Below are positions 36,425 to 44,541 of a stretch of 64,000 nt of DNA, one piece after another. The stretch is from the NCBI GenBank assembly GCA_036395755.1, contig DASWCZ010000096.1, positions 59,519-123,518 of the forward strand, read 5' to 3'. The DNA comes from Gp7-AA6 sp036395755 (GTDB taxonomy: Bacteria; Acidobacteriota; Thermoanaerobaculia; UBA5066; Gp7-AA6). The first letter of the stretch is position 1. Each line of letters begins with the position of its first letter. Below the pieces are notes generated by a model that searched no databases, was not told where the DNA came from, and saw nothing but the letters and a program-made list of their open reading frames with translations. Both the position numbers and the translations under genes were made by a program.

Positions 36425-37330
36425 TCACTCGACCGCGGCCTCGGGAAACTCGATCCGGCCGCGCTCGAGATCGACACGGACGCGGACCCCGAGCGGCAAG
36501 GTCCGAGTCGAATCGAGATGCCCGGCGGGAAAGCCCATCGCGACGGGAAAAGGAGCGGAGGCGAATCGGTGCCGCAGCCAGGCGCGGATGTCGTCGTCCG
36601 ATTCCACGCCTTCTCGTCGCCCCGGCGCGACCGATCCGATCACCATGGCCTGCAGCCCATCGAATGTACCGGAGCGCTCCAGCTGGGTCAACATTCGGTC
36701 GAGACGATAGGTTTCTTCCCCGACGTCTTCCCAGAACAGGACGGCGCCTTCGCCGCGCACGGCTTCGGGCGTGCCGCAGAGGGAAGCGACGAGAGACAGG
36801 CACCCTCCGACGAGCCGCCCCTCTCCCGCGCCCCGCGAGAGCACTTCGTCCGCGGCGACCGAGTGCGGAGCCGGCGGCTCGCCGCGTAGGACCGTCTCCC
36901 AGTCGAGGGAATCACCGTCCGCGAGGTGAACGGCCACGAGCGGTCCGTAGAAGGCCGTGAGCGAAGCGTGCGTCGCGAGGTACGCGAAGAGCGCTGTCAG
37001 GTCGGACCCTCCCAGGTGGATCTTCGGGCTCGATCGGATTTCGCCGGCGTCTAGGAGAGGAAGGATCCGCGACGCCCCGTATCCGCCTCGGGCGAAGAAG
37101 ATCGCGTCGACTCGGGGGTCTGAGACGAGCCCCCGGTAGCCGGCGGCTCGCTCTTCGTCGCTGCCGGCGAAAAAACCGTCGCGTCGGCGCAGGTTCGCCG
37201 CTTCGACGATCCGGTAGCCTCGCGACCGGAGCATCCGGAGCCCCGCCTCGAGCCGCGCCTCGCTGACGGGGCCGGAAACCGCGGCGACGCCGATGGTCGC
37301 CTGGGGTCGAAGACGTGGCGGCTTCAACAA
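36425..37330 (-). CDS. ldcA: LD-carboxypeptidase (S66 family)
   Basis: 301 residues. Cleaves the D-Ala from L,D-linked muropeptide tetrapeptides in murein recycling. The S66 triad is visible: Ser109 (HLGGSDLTALFA), Glu201 (LFWEDVGEE) and His271 (GFPAGHLDS). There is no signal peptide, so it is cytosolic. The start is TTG 37330 or the adjacent TTG 37327; neither has a strong ribosome-binding site. It is preceded by RNase P RNA. Confidence 0.9.
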   Translation of the reverse strand: MLKPPRLRPQATIGVAAVSGPVSEARLEAGLRMLRSRGYRIVEAANLRRRDGFFAGSDEERAAGYRGLVSDPRVDAIFFARGGYGASRILPLLDAGEIRSSPKIHLGGSDLTALFAYLATHASLTAFYGPLVAVHLADGDSLDWETVLRGEPPAPHSVAADEVLSRGAGEGRLVGGCLSLVASLCGTPEAVRGEGAVLFWEDVGEETYRLDRMLTQLERSGTFDGLQAMVIGSVAPGRREGVESDDDIRAWLRHRFASAPFPVAMGFPAGHLDSTRTLPLGVRVRVDLERGRIEFPEAAVE

Positions 37331-37368
37331 GAGATCATGCCTCTCCGAGGCGGCGTCCTGGAGTCTCT

Positions 37369-37406
37369 CGGCTGCCGCTCGCGAAGCGAGCGTCCCGTCG
37401 CAGCCG
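37369..37406 (-). other. Compound stem-loop between rnpB and ldcA
   Basis: Outer arms CGGCTGC and GCAGCCG (7 bp) enclose an inner perfect hairpin CGCTCGC-GAA-GCGAGCG (sequence as on the plus strand), with a 7-base bulge on one side. It lies between the rnpB 3' end with its T-run (37421-37425) and the ldcA start. It could be part of the rnpB terminator or processing region, or an ldcA leader structure. Confidence 0.55.
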
Positions 37407-37425
37407 AAAGACTCAGGATCAAAAA

Positions 37426-37810
37426 TCCGAGCGGGCCTGTAAGCCGAATTCTGTGACCCGGTCGCCCGGGCTCGCGATCATTCCTCTCGTCCCGAGGTCT
37501 CCCTTGGGCTCAAGCAGCCGACCCGGAGACGGCCCGCCTCGAGGCGGGATGGGACGGGCGCCCTCCGTCTCCCTATTTGGCCTTGCTCCGCATGGGGTTT
37601 ACCGTGCCCCCGCCGTTGCCGGAGGGGCGGTGCGCTCTTACCGCACCGTTTCACCCTTGCCGTCCCGAAGCGATTGCTGCAGGAAGGCGGTCTCTTCTCT
37701 GTGGCACTTTCCTTCGCGTCGCCGCGACCGGGCATTACCCGGCATGCCGCCCGTACGGAGTTCGGACTTTCCTCCCCGGTTTCTCGGGGCGATCGCACAG
37801 CCCGCTCGGA
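37426..37810 (-). ncRNA. rnpB: RNase P RNA, bacterial type A
   Basis: The catalytic RNA that matures tRNA 5' ends, about 385 nt. Near the 5' end on the minus strand is the universal GAGGAAAGTCCGAACTCC, and near the 3' end ACAGAATTCGGCTTACAGG, which form P4. GGTGAAACGGTGCGGTAAGA is the conserved J11/12 specificity region. The P1 helix pairs 37801-37810 with 37426-37435 (TCCGAGCGGG with CCCGCTCGGA), setting both ends. Five T residues follow at 37421-37425. A TAGAAT -10 at 37819-37824 predicts a start about where P1 begins. Confidence 0.96.
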
Positions 37811-37818
37811 CGGAGTGA

Positions 37819-37824
37819 ATTCTA
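37819..37824 (-). promoter_or_regulatory. -10 element of rnpB
   Basis: TAGAAT on the minus strand, 8 bp before the mapped P1 5' end, in the 11 bp after the NYN gene stop. The fit between the -10 and RNA end supports TAGAAT as a working -10 here. No clear -35 is visible. Confidence 0.6.
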
Positions 37825-37835
37825 TCAGATCGGTA

Positions 37836-38282
37836 TCAGCGCTTCCGGTTCGTCTCGTCCTCGAACCAGCGGGCCCAATCGTCGACGTCGACCCGCGGCT
37901 CGGGCATCCGAGCGGAAGCCGGACGGGACTCTCTGCCGAAGCGTTCCCAGAAGTCCGCGGGCGACAGCGTTTTTGCGCCCGCGTCGCGGACGAGCCGGGC
38001 GAGGGCACGATCGGCCGTGACCACGATCGCCTCTTCGGGCCGCTTCGAGCGCGCCACTTCCCGGAGGATCGCCTCGTCCGCGGAGACGTCCCCGGCGAAC
38101 CTGACCGACAGCGCGCCCAGCGCGAGCGGCCGGCCCGCGCCGTCGAAGAAGAGCACGACGCGCGCACGGGTGCGACGGAGCCGGTCGGACAACTCCCGGA
38201 CGAGCGCGGCCTGGTCCCCTTCGGATGCGGCGCCGCCCCGCTCGGCTCCGATCAGGTTGTTACCGTCGAGAAGGTACGCCAC
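37836..38282 (-). CDS. NYN-domain (YacP-like) putative RNase
   Basis: 148 residues. PIN-fold NYN domain: MAYLLDGNNLIGAERGG, VVLFFDGAG and IVVTADRALARLVRDAGAK supply the acidic metal-binding residues. YacP/Rae1 relatives cleave RNA, including ribosome-associated mRNA. The start is GTG 38282, 11 bp after the DUF4126 gene. It directly precedes rnpB, which has its own -10. Confidence 0.85.
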   Translation of the reverse strand: MAYLLDGNNLIGAERGGAASEGDQAALVRELSDRLRRTRARVVLFFDGAGRPLALGALSVRFAGDVSADEAILREVARSKRPEEAIVVTADRALARLVRDAGAKTLSPADFWERFGRESRPASARMPEPRVDVDDWARWFEDETNRKR

Positions 38283-38292
38283 CGGGCGCGAA

Positions 38293-38898
38293 TCAGACCC
38301 CGGCGGGCCTCGGACGGCGCCGCGGATGCTGGAGGCGGAAAAACAGGACGCCGAGAGCCCGCTTCACGCGCGGCATGTGGGTCGCGAGGACGACGAACAA
38401 CCCCGCCAGAAAAAGAGCCGTCACCCAGGGCACGAAAAAGACGAGAGTCGCGAGAACCACGGCGACGACGTCTTCGGAGAGAGAGAGCGCGAAATGCGTC
38501 CAGCCGCTGGTGGCCGCTGTCGATTCGAGGCGGGTCGTCGATTTCGCAACGTGTGCGGCGAGCGTCGCCGCCGCGCCGGCGAGGCCGATCGCGATGCGCT
38601 CGAAGAGCGAGGTCGCCGGAACCGACGCGATCGCCAGGACCGCTCCCACGACCGGGCGCAGGAGAGTCTGGGCCAGCTCCCAGAACCGATCGAGCATGGG
38701 GATCTTCGTGATCACGAACTCGGCGAGAAAGAGGACGAGCGCGAAGCTGAACACGGTCTGGCTTCCGAGCAGCACGGCGGCCGTGCCCGGGAATTCCTGC
38801 GGCAGCAGCCGGTAGAGCCCGCTCGAGAGGAGGAGGACCGCCCAGGCATTGAACCCTGCGGCGGCGGCCAGCCCCAGTCCCGTCAGAAGGGCCGTCAC
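38293..38898 (-). CDS. DUF4126 membrane protein
   Basis: 201 residues with about five hydrophobic helices. GLGLAAAAGFNAWAVLLLSSG at the N-terminus and PWVTALFLAGLFVVLATHMP near the C-terminus, with a Pro/Arg-rich tail, match the DUF4126 family, whose function is unknown. The start is GTG 38898, 25 bp after the J-domain gene stop. Confidence 0.8.
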   Translation of the reverse strand: MTALLTGLGLAAAAGFNAWAVLLLSSGLYRLLPQEFPGTAAVLLGSQTVFSFALVLFLAEFVITKIPMLDRFWELAQTLLRPVVGAVLAIASVPATSLFERIAIGLAGAAATLAAHVAKSTTRLESTAATSGWTHFALSLSEDVVAVVLATLVFFVPWVTALFLAGLFVVLATHMPRVKRALGVLFFRLQHPRRRPRPAGV

Positions 38899-38923
38899 GA
38901 TCGGATCCGCCCGTGCCGGCGCA

Positions 38924-40513
38924 TCATCCGCCCTTCTTCTTCCGGAGGAGCGAGAACAACCCCCGCCGTGGCTCCGGAGTCGATTCCGACTTCGACGCGA
39001 CCGCGGTTGCGGGCCCGAAGATCTCCTCCATCAGGGCGGAGCTTTCCGGGCCCGGCTCGAGCTGGTTCGCTCGCCGCGCGTAGGTCTCCGCGTCCTTCTT
39101 CCGGCCGTTCGCCGCGAGCGCTCGAGCCGTCTGCCGGATGAAGTCCGCCCGCGTGGGGGCGAGCCGCGTCGCCTCCTTCAGGTTCTCGAGGCCGCGTTCG
39201 ACCCAGTTCTCGTTCTTGAGCTGCACTTCGCCGAGACGGAAGAGGTACTCGGGCCTTTCCGGAGCAAAATGGACCGCTTCGCGGAGCAGCTCCACCGCCG
39301 GGAAGTAATCCTTCGCGTTGATGAGCTCCACCGCGCGGTCGAAGTTCTTCGCGGCCAGCTGGCGGCGGGCCACCGGATCGGCAGCGACCTCCTCCGAGAA
39401 CATTCCCGGCGCCTGATCGAGCTCGTGATCGTACGCGGCGCGAGCGTCGGGATCGACGAGCGTGTCGTGCGCGGCCTTCACGCGATCGAAAACCGCCGTG
39501 AGCTCGCGGTCCAGACCGGCCAGGTCCGGGCGATGACGCAGGTCCGGATGGAACAGGCGGCTCTTGTCGAGATAGGCGCGGCGCACCTCCTCTGCGGAGG
39601 AATCCCGGCCGACGCCGAGCAGGTCGTAGTGCGAGAGCCAGTCGATGCGACGCCAGGTGTTGTGGACGAGCTCGCGGTGTCCGGGCGCGGGCTTCGCGGG
39701 CTCGCTCGACACTTCGACGTTCAGCGCCGAAACGCCTCCGCCGGTCTCCCGCCGCGGGCTCGGGTCGGTGTTCCACTCGACGAGGCCGCACGACAGGAGC
39801 GCGTAGACCGTCTTGGCGGCGGCGCTGCGCGAGCTCCCCGCGATCGCGAGGAGCGAGTCGAGGTCGAGGAGGCCGTCGATGCGCGAGAGGAGGTACGCCT
39901 CCTGCGGCGTGAGCGGGAGGTACTGGTAACGCGACATCGGATCGCGCGCCAGACGGAGAACGCGGCTTCCGTTGCCCAGCCGCTCGCGAAAGAGCGGAGT
40001 CTCCGGAAGCCGGCGGATCCCTTCGACGATGATCGCGGCAGTCGAGAGGGAGAGCGCGACGTCGGGATCGATCACCCCGCTCGAAGGCTCGAAACGGAAT
40101 TCCCCCGATTCCCACTCGAACGCCGAGAACACGATCTCCTCGACGAGCCGCTTCATCTCGGCGTCGATTGCCGACTTCGGAAGGAGGCCCCGCTCGACCA
40201 GTTTCTTTCCGAAGCGGGAACCGGATTGTCGCGCGATCTCGCTCAAGGCCCAGATCACGTCGTCGTCGGTAATGCGGCCCCGGCGCTTCAGGAACGAGCC
40301 GATCTTCTGGGTCTCCTTCGACGACGTGGCGGTGCGCAACTCGCCTTTCTCGAAGAAGAGCTGCCGGACTTCCTCTCCGAGAGAGAGGGTCAACGTACCC
40401 TTCAGCTGCTCGAGGAAGATCCGCCGCAGGATCTGCGGCAGCGGGGCGTCCTCGAGCGAGCCGTGAAGAGGCGGCTCGGGCGCCGCGGGGCTTGCCGGGG
40501 GATGGTGCTCCAC
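38924..40513 (-). CDS. DUF4388 (PATAN) + J-domain + TPR protein
   Basis: 529 residues. An N-terminal DUF4388/PATAN domain (LEDAPLPQILRRIFLEQLKG) occupies about 20-170. A J domain lies near 293-360 with the HPD tripeptide in RLFHPDLRHRP, so it can probably stimulate a DnaK ATPase. TPR-like repeats (AKNFDRAVELINAKDYFPAV and following) fill 390-500. The C-terminus is basic (LLRKKKGG). PATAN proteins occur in regulatory and motility contexts in myxobacteria and relatives; the role here is unknown. GTG 40513 is preceded by GAGGAGG. It lies directly after another DUF4388 gene. Confidence 0.85.
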   Translation of the reverse strand: MEHHPPASPAAPEPPLHGSLEDAPLPQILRRIFLEQLKGTLTLSLGEEVRQLFFEKGELRTATSSKETQKIGSFLKRRGRITDDDVIWALSEIARQSGSRFGKKLVERGLLPKSAIDAEMKRLVEEIVFSAFEWESGEFRFEPSSGVIDPDVALSLSTAAIIVEGIRRLPETPLFRERLGNGSRVLRLARDPMSRYQYLPLTPQEAYLLSRIDGLLDLDSLLAIAGSSRSAAAKTVYALLSCGLVEWNTDPSPRRETGGGVSALNVEVSSEPAKPAPGHRELVHNTWRRIDWLSHYDLLGVGRDSSAEEVRRAYLDKSRLFHPDLRHRPDLAGLDRELTAVFDRVKAAHDTLVDPDARAAYDHELDQAPGMFSEEVAADPVARRQLAAKNFDRAVELINAKDYFPAVELLREAVHFAPERPEYLFRLGEVQLKNENWVERGLENLKEATRLAPTRADFIRQTARALAANGRKKDAETYARRANQLEPGPESSALMEEIFGPATAVASKSESTPEPRRGLFSLLRKKKGG

Positions 40514-40527
40514 GCGCCTCCTCGACG

Positions 40528-42318
40528 TCAGGGTAGCAGAGACGCCCGGGGCGAAACGAGGGCGGGGCGGTTTGTGCGCGTGGAGAAGAACCGCGGCACG
40601 GACTCCTTGGCGATCTGCGCCTCTTGGATGGTGGCATACCGACCCCAGAAGACTCGGAAGCAGCGGCGGCCGCGGTGCTCTGCGGGCACGATCCACATCG
40701 CGCCGCGGTCGTACTTCCAGGCTTCATCCAGGGAGGAGAGCTCGCAGACGAGCTCCAGCTGTATGGTGTATGGAGCGCTCGGAACGATCTGTCGGCCCCG
40801 TTCGGCAAGCGCTTCCCACTTCGAGCGGCTCTTTCCCGACGCGGACGCGGGCGCTCCCGTCGGGCGAGGAGGGGGAGGGCTCGGGCGCCGCGCGAGTGCG
40901 GTCGGGATCGGGCGCGATGGAACCGCGGTCGGAGGCGGCGTCGGAGAGGCCGGCGGCGATGTCGGCGCGGGCGTCGCCGCCGCGCGGGTGGGCGGGGCGG
41001 GAGTCGGCGGGACGGCCGTCGGGGGCGCGGGAGTTGGTGCCGCCGGACTCGGGGGCGCCGAAGTGGGTACGGCGACGGGCGGCTCCAACGTCGGGACGGC
41101 TGTCGGCGGCAGGGACGTCGGAACGATCGCGGCGGGTGCGAGCGGGGAGACGGTCGGCGAGGAGGGCAACGGCGCGCTCGGGACGGGGCCGCTGCCCGTC
41201 TCTCTGGCGCGGAAGACCAGAAGCGCCACGACCGCGGCGGCGAGGAGAAGCAGAAGCCAGACAGATCCGAGCCGGGGACGGCTTGAAGCGACGACTTCCC
41301 GCCCGGGCACGTCGAGCGGTTGATCCATCGGCTCGGGCGGAGCGTTTTCCCACGCGAGGAGCGCCGGCTCCGGCTCCGACGCCTCGACCGGCGCGGACAT
41401 CGGCAGATCGATCTCGGCTTGCGCCTCGACCGGGACCGGTGCCGGCATGCTGTCGAGCGGCTCCGGTTCGACCTCCGCGGGGCGCCGTGCCTTTTCCGAA
41501 GAGGAGGTCACCGGCGGAATCTCCAACTCCGGTTCTTCGCGGACAGGCGGCGGCGCTGGCGGGACTTCTTCGGGCGGCCCGGCCTCGACGCGGGTGCCGG
41601 CGGCAGTCTCCTCCGATGCGTACTCCGGATGGAGGAGACCCAGGGTCACGAGCGCCGCGAGGAGCTTCTCGACGGAGAAGGGATCCGGTGGCGTCCTTCG
41701 CGAGATCTCGGCGGCGCTCGCTTTCCCGTCGATCGCGGCCACGACGTGAAGTGCGTCGGGCGTGAGCCCCAGCGTGGCGAACTTCTCGTCGAAGTCGCGG
41801 GCCTTGACGAGCGGCGTATCCGCCGAAGGAAGCGCGTGATGAACGAAGGCGCGGTCCCTCGAACGGAGAAAGAGCTCGAGGAGCAGCCGGTGAATTCCGA
41901 CCCGGAACTCTCGCGGTTCGGGGCGCGCCTCGGCGTCGAAAACGTAGGCGCCTTCGAGCCAGCCGACGAGGTGCGAGAGGATCTCGACGACGCGGATTCT
42001 TTCTCCCCATCGCCAGTCGCGTTCCGTCAGGAGCCCGAGCTCCCGCGCCGAACGGGCCCTCTCCGTTCCCTTCGAGACGCGACCTTCCAGTGCGGAGGGA
42101 TCCAGTTTGCCGGCGCGAACCAGCACTTCGGCTGCGTCGAAGTCGGGGTCGGATGCGGAAACCTCGCCGATGTCTCCGTCGAGGACGTCGAACCGAATCC
42201 TTTCCCCGGGCCGCGAGAAATGGAGAATGCCGCTCGCCCGCTCGCGCCAGAGCCCCGCGAAGGCGGCGAGCAGATCGACGCTGCGGATGTCGCCCTCGCG
42301 CTCGAAGGCCGTCCTCAT
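40528..42318 (-). CDS. DUF4388 + transmembrane + SPOR-like protein
   Basis: 596 residues. The N-terminal DUF4388 domain (RSVDLLAAFAGLWRERASGI) is cytoplasmic. A Glu/Pro-rich linker leads to one transmembrane helix (VWLLLLLAAAVVALLVF, about 368-384). A long Pro/Thr/Ala/Val repeat (VPTSAPPSPAAPTPAPP type) spans the periplasm. The C-terminus (YTIQLELVCELSSLDEAW, CFRVFWGRYATIQEAQIAKE) resembles a SPOR domain, which binds denuded septal glycan. It may link an internal signal to the cell wall. ATG 42318 overlaps the uvrC stop as ATGA. Confidence 0.82.
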   Translation of the reverse strand: MRTAFEREGDIRSVDLLAAFAGLWRERASGILHFSRPGERIRFDVLDGDIGEVSASDPDFDAAEVLVRAGKLDPSALEGRVSKGTERARSARELGLLTERDWRWGERIRVVEILSHLVGWLEGAYVFDAEARPEPREFRVGIHRLLLELFLRSRDRAFVHHALPSADTPLVKARDFDEKFATLGLTPDALHVVAAIDGKASAAEISRRTPPDPFSVEKLLAALVTLGLLHPEYASEETAAGTRVEAGPPEEVPPAPPPVREEPELEIPPVTSSSEKARRPAEVEPEPLDSMPAPVPVEAQAEIDLPMSAPVEASEPEPALLAWENAPPEPMDQPLDVPGREVVASSRPRLGSVWLLLLLAAAVVALLVFRARETGSGPVPSAPLPSSPTVSPLAPAAIVPTSLPPTAVPTLEPPVAVPTSAPPSPAAPTPAPPTAVPPTPAPPTRAAATPAPTSPPASPTPPPTAVPSRPIPTALARRPSPPPPRPTGAPASASGKSRSKWEALAERGRQIVPSAPYTIQLELVCELSSLDEAWKYDRGAMWIVPAEHRGRRCFRVFWGRYATIQEAQIAKESVPRFFSTRTNRPALVSPRASLLP

Positions 42319-44177
42319 GCGGAGCGGGTTCGTCCTCCTTCGCCGGGTTCGGTCGACCCCTCGAGAGGCTCTTTCCGCGGGCGCCCCGCCTCGAGATAGT
42401 CGCGGACCGCACGAGCCGTTGCCGCTCCGACCGCGTCTTCGACCTCTCGCGGATCGGCGGAGGCGACGCCGGCGAGCGATCCGAATCGCGTCAAGAGAGT
42501 CCGTGCGCGGACCGGGCCGACGCCCGGAATGTCCTTGAGGCTCGTCTCCCGCATGCGCTTCGAGCGGCGGCCGCGGTGGCGCGTGATCGCGAATCGGTGC
42601 GCTTCGTCGCGGACCCGCTGAATGAGCTGGAGCGCCGGGTCCTTGCGGGAGAGGCGGAGGGGCTCGGGTCGTTCCGGCACCCAGATCTCTTCTTCACGCT
42701 TGGCGAGGCCGATGACGGGTAGCTCGACGCCCAGCCGGTCGAGCGCCGTCAGCGCCGCCTGGAGCTGCCCGCGTCCCCCGTCGACGAGGACGAGATCCGG
42801 CATCGGGCTTCCTTCGTCACGCAGCTTCCGGAAGCGGCGCTCGACCGCTTCAGCCATGCTCTTGAAATCGTCGGGCGCGAGAAGCTGCTGCGACGTGATC
42901 CCGAAGAGCCGGTAGTCGGACTTCTTGGGTCTCCCGTCCTCGAAGACGACGAGCGATGCGATGGAGTCGGTGCCCTGAAGGTGAGAGATGTCGAAAGCCT
43001 CGATCCGATGCGGGGCGACCGCGAGGTCGAGCACGCGCGCCAGTCGCTCGACGCCGAGCGCTCCTTCCCCGCCCATTCGCCGGAACCGGACCTTGTGCCG
43101 CTGGCAGGCGTTGTCCTGCGCGAGCTCGACCCGTTCCCGCGCGGGCCCCCGGCGCGGCACGCGTACGGTCACCTTCGCGTTGCGACGCGAAGCGAGGAAC
43201 GACTCGAGAAGAGCGGGATCCGAAATCTCGACGGGGAGGTGGACCTCCGACGGAAGGAACGGGTTCGCGTCGTAGAACTGGGGAAGGAAAGCTTCGAGGA
43301 ACGTCGCCGGATCCACTTCCTCCGACTTCTCGAAGAAGAACTCCCGGCGGTCCTGGATCACCCCGCCCCGCACGACGAGAACGCAGACCGCGACGTCCCC
43401 TCCCGACTCGAAGAAACCGAAGACGTCCACGTTGTCTCCCTTGAGCGTGTGGACGACCTGGTGCTCGGAGACGTCTTCGACCGTTTTGAGAGCGTCGCGG
43501 TAGGCGGCTGCCATCTCGAAAATCTCTTCCGACGAGGCCTGCCGCATCTTCTTCTCGAGGCTCGCCGAGAGCTCCTTGTTGCGCCCCTGGAGGAAAAGAA
43601 CCACGTCGGCAACCGCCTCGTCGTAGGCGTGTTTGGTCGTCAGACCGGCGACACACGGCCCCAGGCAGGCGTGAAGGTCATAATAGAGGCAGGGCCGGGG
43701 CAGCGTCCCGTCGATCTCGATCGTGCAGGTCCGGATCTGGAAGTGGCGCGTGATCATCCGCATGATCCTCCGCGCGAGCCCTCCCCAGAACGGCCCGAAA
43801 TAGGAGTGCCCGTCTTCGGCAACTCTCCGGGTGATGAGCGCACGGGGCCACTCCTCCCCCGTCGTGATCTTGATGTAGGGATAGGTCTTGTCGTCTCGCA
43901 GACAGATGTTGTAACGCGGGCGATGCTTCTTGATGAGCGCGTTCTCGAGCAGGAGAGCCTCGAGTTCCGTGTTGGTGACGATGGTTTCCAGGTCCTGCCA
44001 GGAGCCGAGCAGCGCTTCCGTCTTGGTGGCCTCCGGCCCTTTCGTGAAATAGGAGGCCACGCGCTTCTTCAGGGAGCGGGCTTTGCCGGCGTACAGGATC
44101 TTGCCGCGGCGGTCCTTGAAAAGGTACACGCCGGGCGCGTCGGGAACGTTTTCGGGAGGCGGGCGGGACTCGGTCAC
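42315..44177 (-). CDS. uvrC: Excinuclease ABC subunit C
   Basis: 620 residues. Makes both incisions in nucleotide excision repair. The GIY-YIG domain (PGVYLFKDRRGKILYAGKAR), the UvrB-interacting UVR motif (LEKKMRQASSEEIFEMAAAY), the RNase H-like domain (FDISHLQGTD, LVDGGRGQLQAAL) and the C-terminal HhH pair (LKDIPGVGPVRARTLLTRFG) are all present. Start ATG 44177. uvrB is at 46368-48455; uvrA is not in the window. Confidence 0.97.
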   Translation of the reverse strand: MTESRPPPENVPDAPGVYLFKDRRGKILYAGKARSLKKRVASYFTKGPEATKTEALLGSWQDLETIVTNTELEALLLENALIKKHRPRYNICLRDDKTYPYIKITTGEEWPRALITRRVAEDGHSYFGPFWGGLARRIMRMITRHFQIRTCTIEIDGTLPRPCLYYDLHACLGPCVAGLTTKHAYDEAVADVVLFLQGRNKELSASLEKKMRQASSEEIFEMAAAYRDALKTVEDVSEHQVVHTLKGDNVDVFGFFESGGDVAVCVLVVRGGVIQDRREFFFEKSEEVDPATFLEAFLPQFYDANPFLPSEVHLPVEISDPALLESFLASRRNAKVTVRVPRRGPARERVELAQDNACQRHKVRFRRMGGEGALGVERLARVLDLAVAPHRIEAFDISHLQGTDSIASLVVFEDGRPKKSDYRLFGITSQQLLAPDDFKSMAEAVERRFRKLRDEGSPMPDLVLVDGGRGQLQAALTALDRLGVELPVIGLAKREEEIWVPERPEPLRLSRKDPALQLIQRVRDEAHRFAITRHRGRRSKRMRETSLKDIPGVGPVRARTLLTRFGSLAGVASADPREVEDAVGAATARAVRDYLEAGRPRKEPLEGSTEPGEGGRTRSA

Positions 44178-44253
44178 TTCGGAAGTGTAGCGCGATCATC
44201 TCGAGACGTGGAGGCGACCGCGCCGCGTCCTATCGTAGGATGAACGCGACCCG

Positions 44254-44460
44254 ATGAACGAGTGCCCCTATTGTTATGCGCGCGTCGGACCCAACGACGC
44301 GGTGTGTCCCCGCTGCGGCAAGGAGATCGAGCGGTGGAAGACCGGGTTCTACACGCGTCAGCCGCTACCCGCCCGCAAGAGAACCGCGGTGTGGGCGATC
44401 GCGGCTTTCGCCCTCCTCCTCGTTCTCGCGGGATTTGCGAAGGCGTGCCACTGGATCTAA
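44254..44460 (+). CDS. Small zinc-ribbon membrane protein
   Basis: 68 residues. A zinc ribbon (CPYCYARVGPNDAVCPRCGK, CxxC-N10-CxxC) and one transmembrane helix (VWAIAAFALLLVLAGFAKAC). It resembles numerous zinc-ribbon-TM proteins of unknown role. It stands alone on the plus strand between two minus-strand genes. No strong ribosome-binding site precedes ATG 44254. Downstream, CTCCCC/GGGGAG at 44478-44494 forms a hairpin without a T-run. Confidence 0.7.
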   Translation: MNECPYCYARVGPNDAVCPRCGKEIERWKTGFYTRQPLPARKRTAVWAIAAFALLLVLAGFAKACHWI

Positions 44461-44541
44461 CCCTCCAGAGATAACTACTCCCCGGACGGGGGAGCGGCGC
44501 GCACGAGCTCCGGCCTTCGGACCGGAGGCCGCCGGATCTAG

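Noticed and set aside
44478..44494. CTCCCC/GGGGAG hairpin after the zinc-ribbon gene as terminator
   Set aside because: Only six base pairs and no T-run; not reported as a feature.
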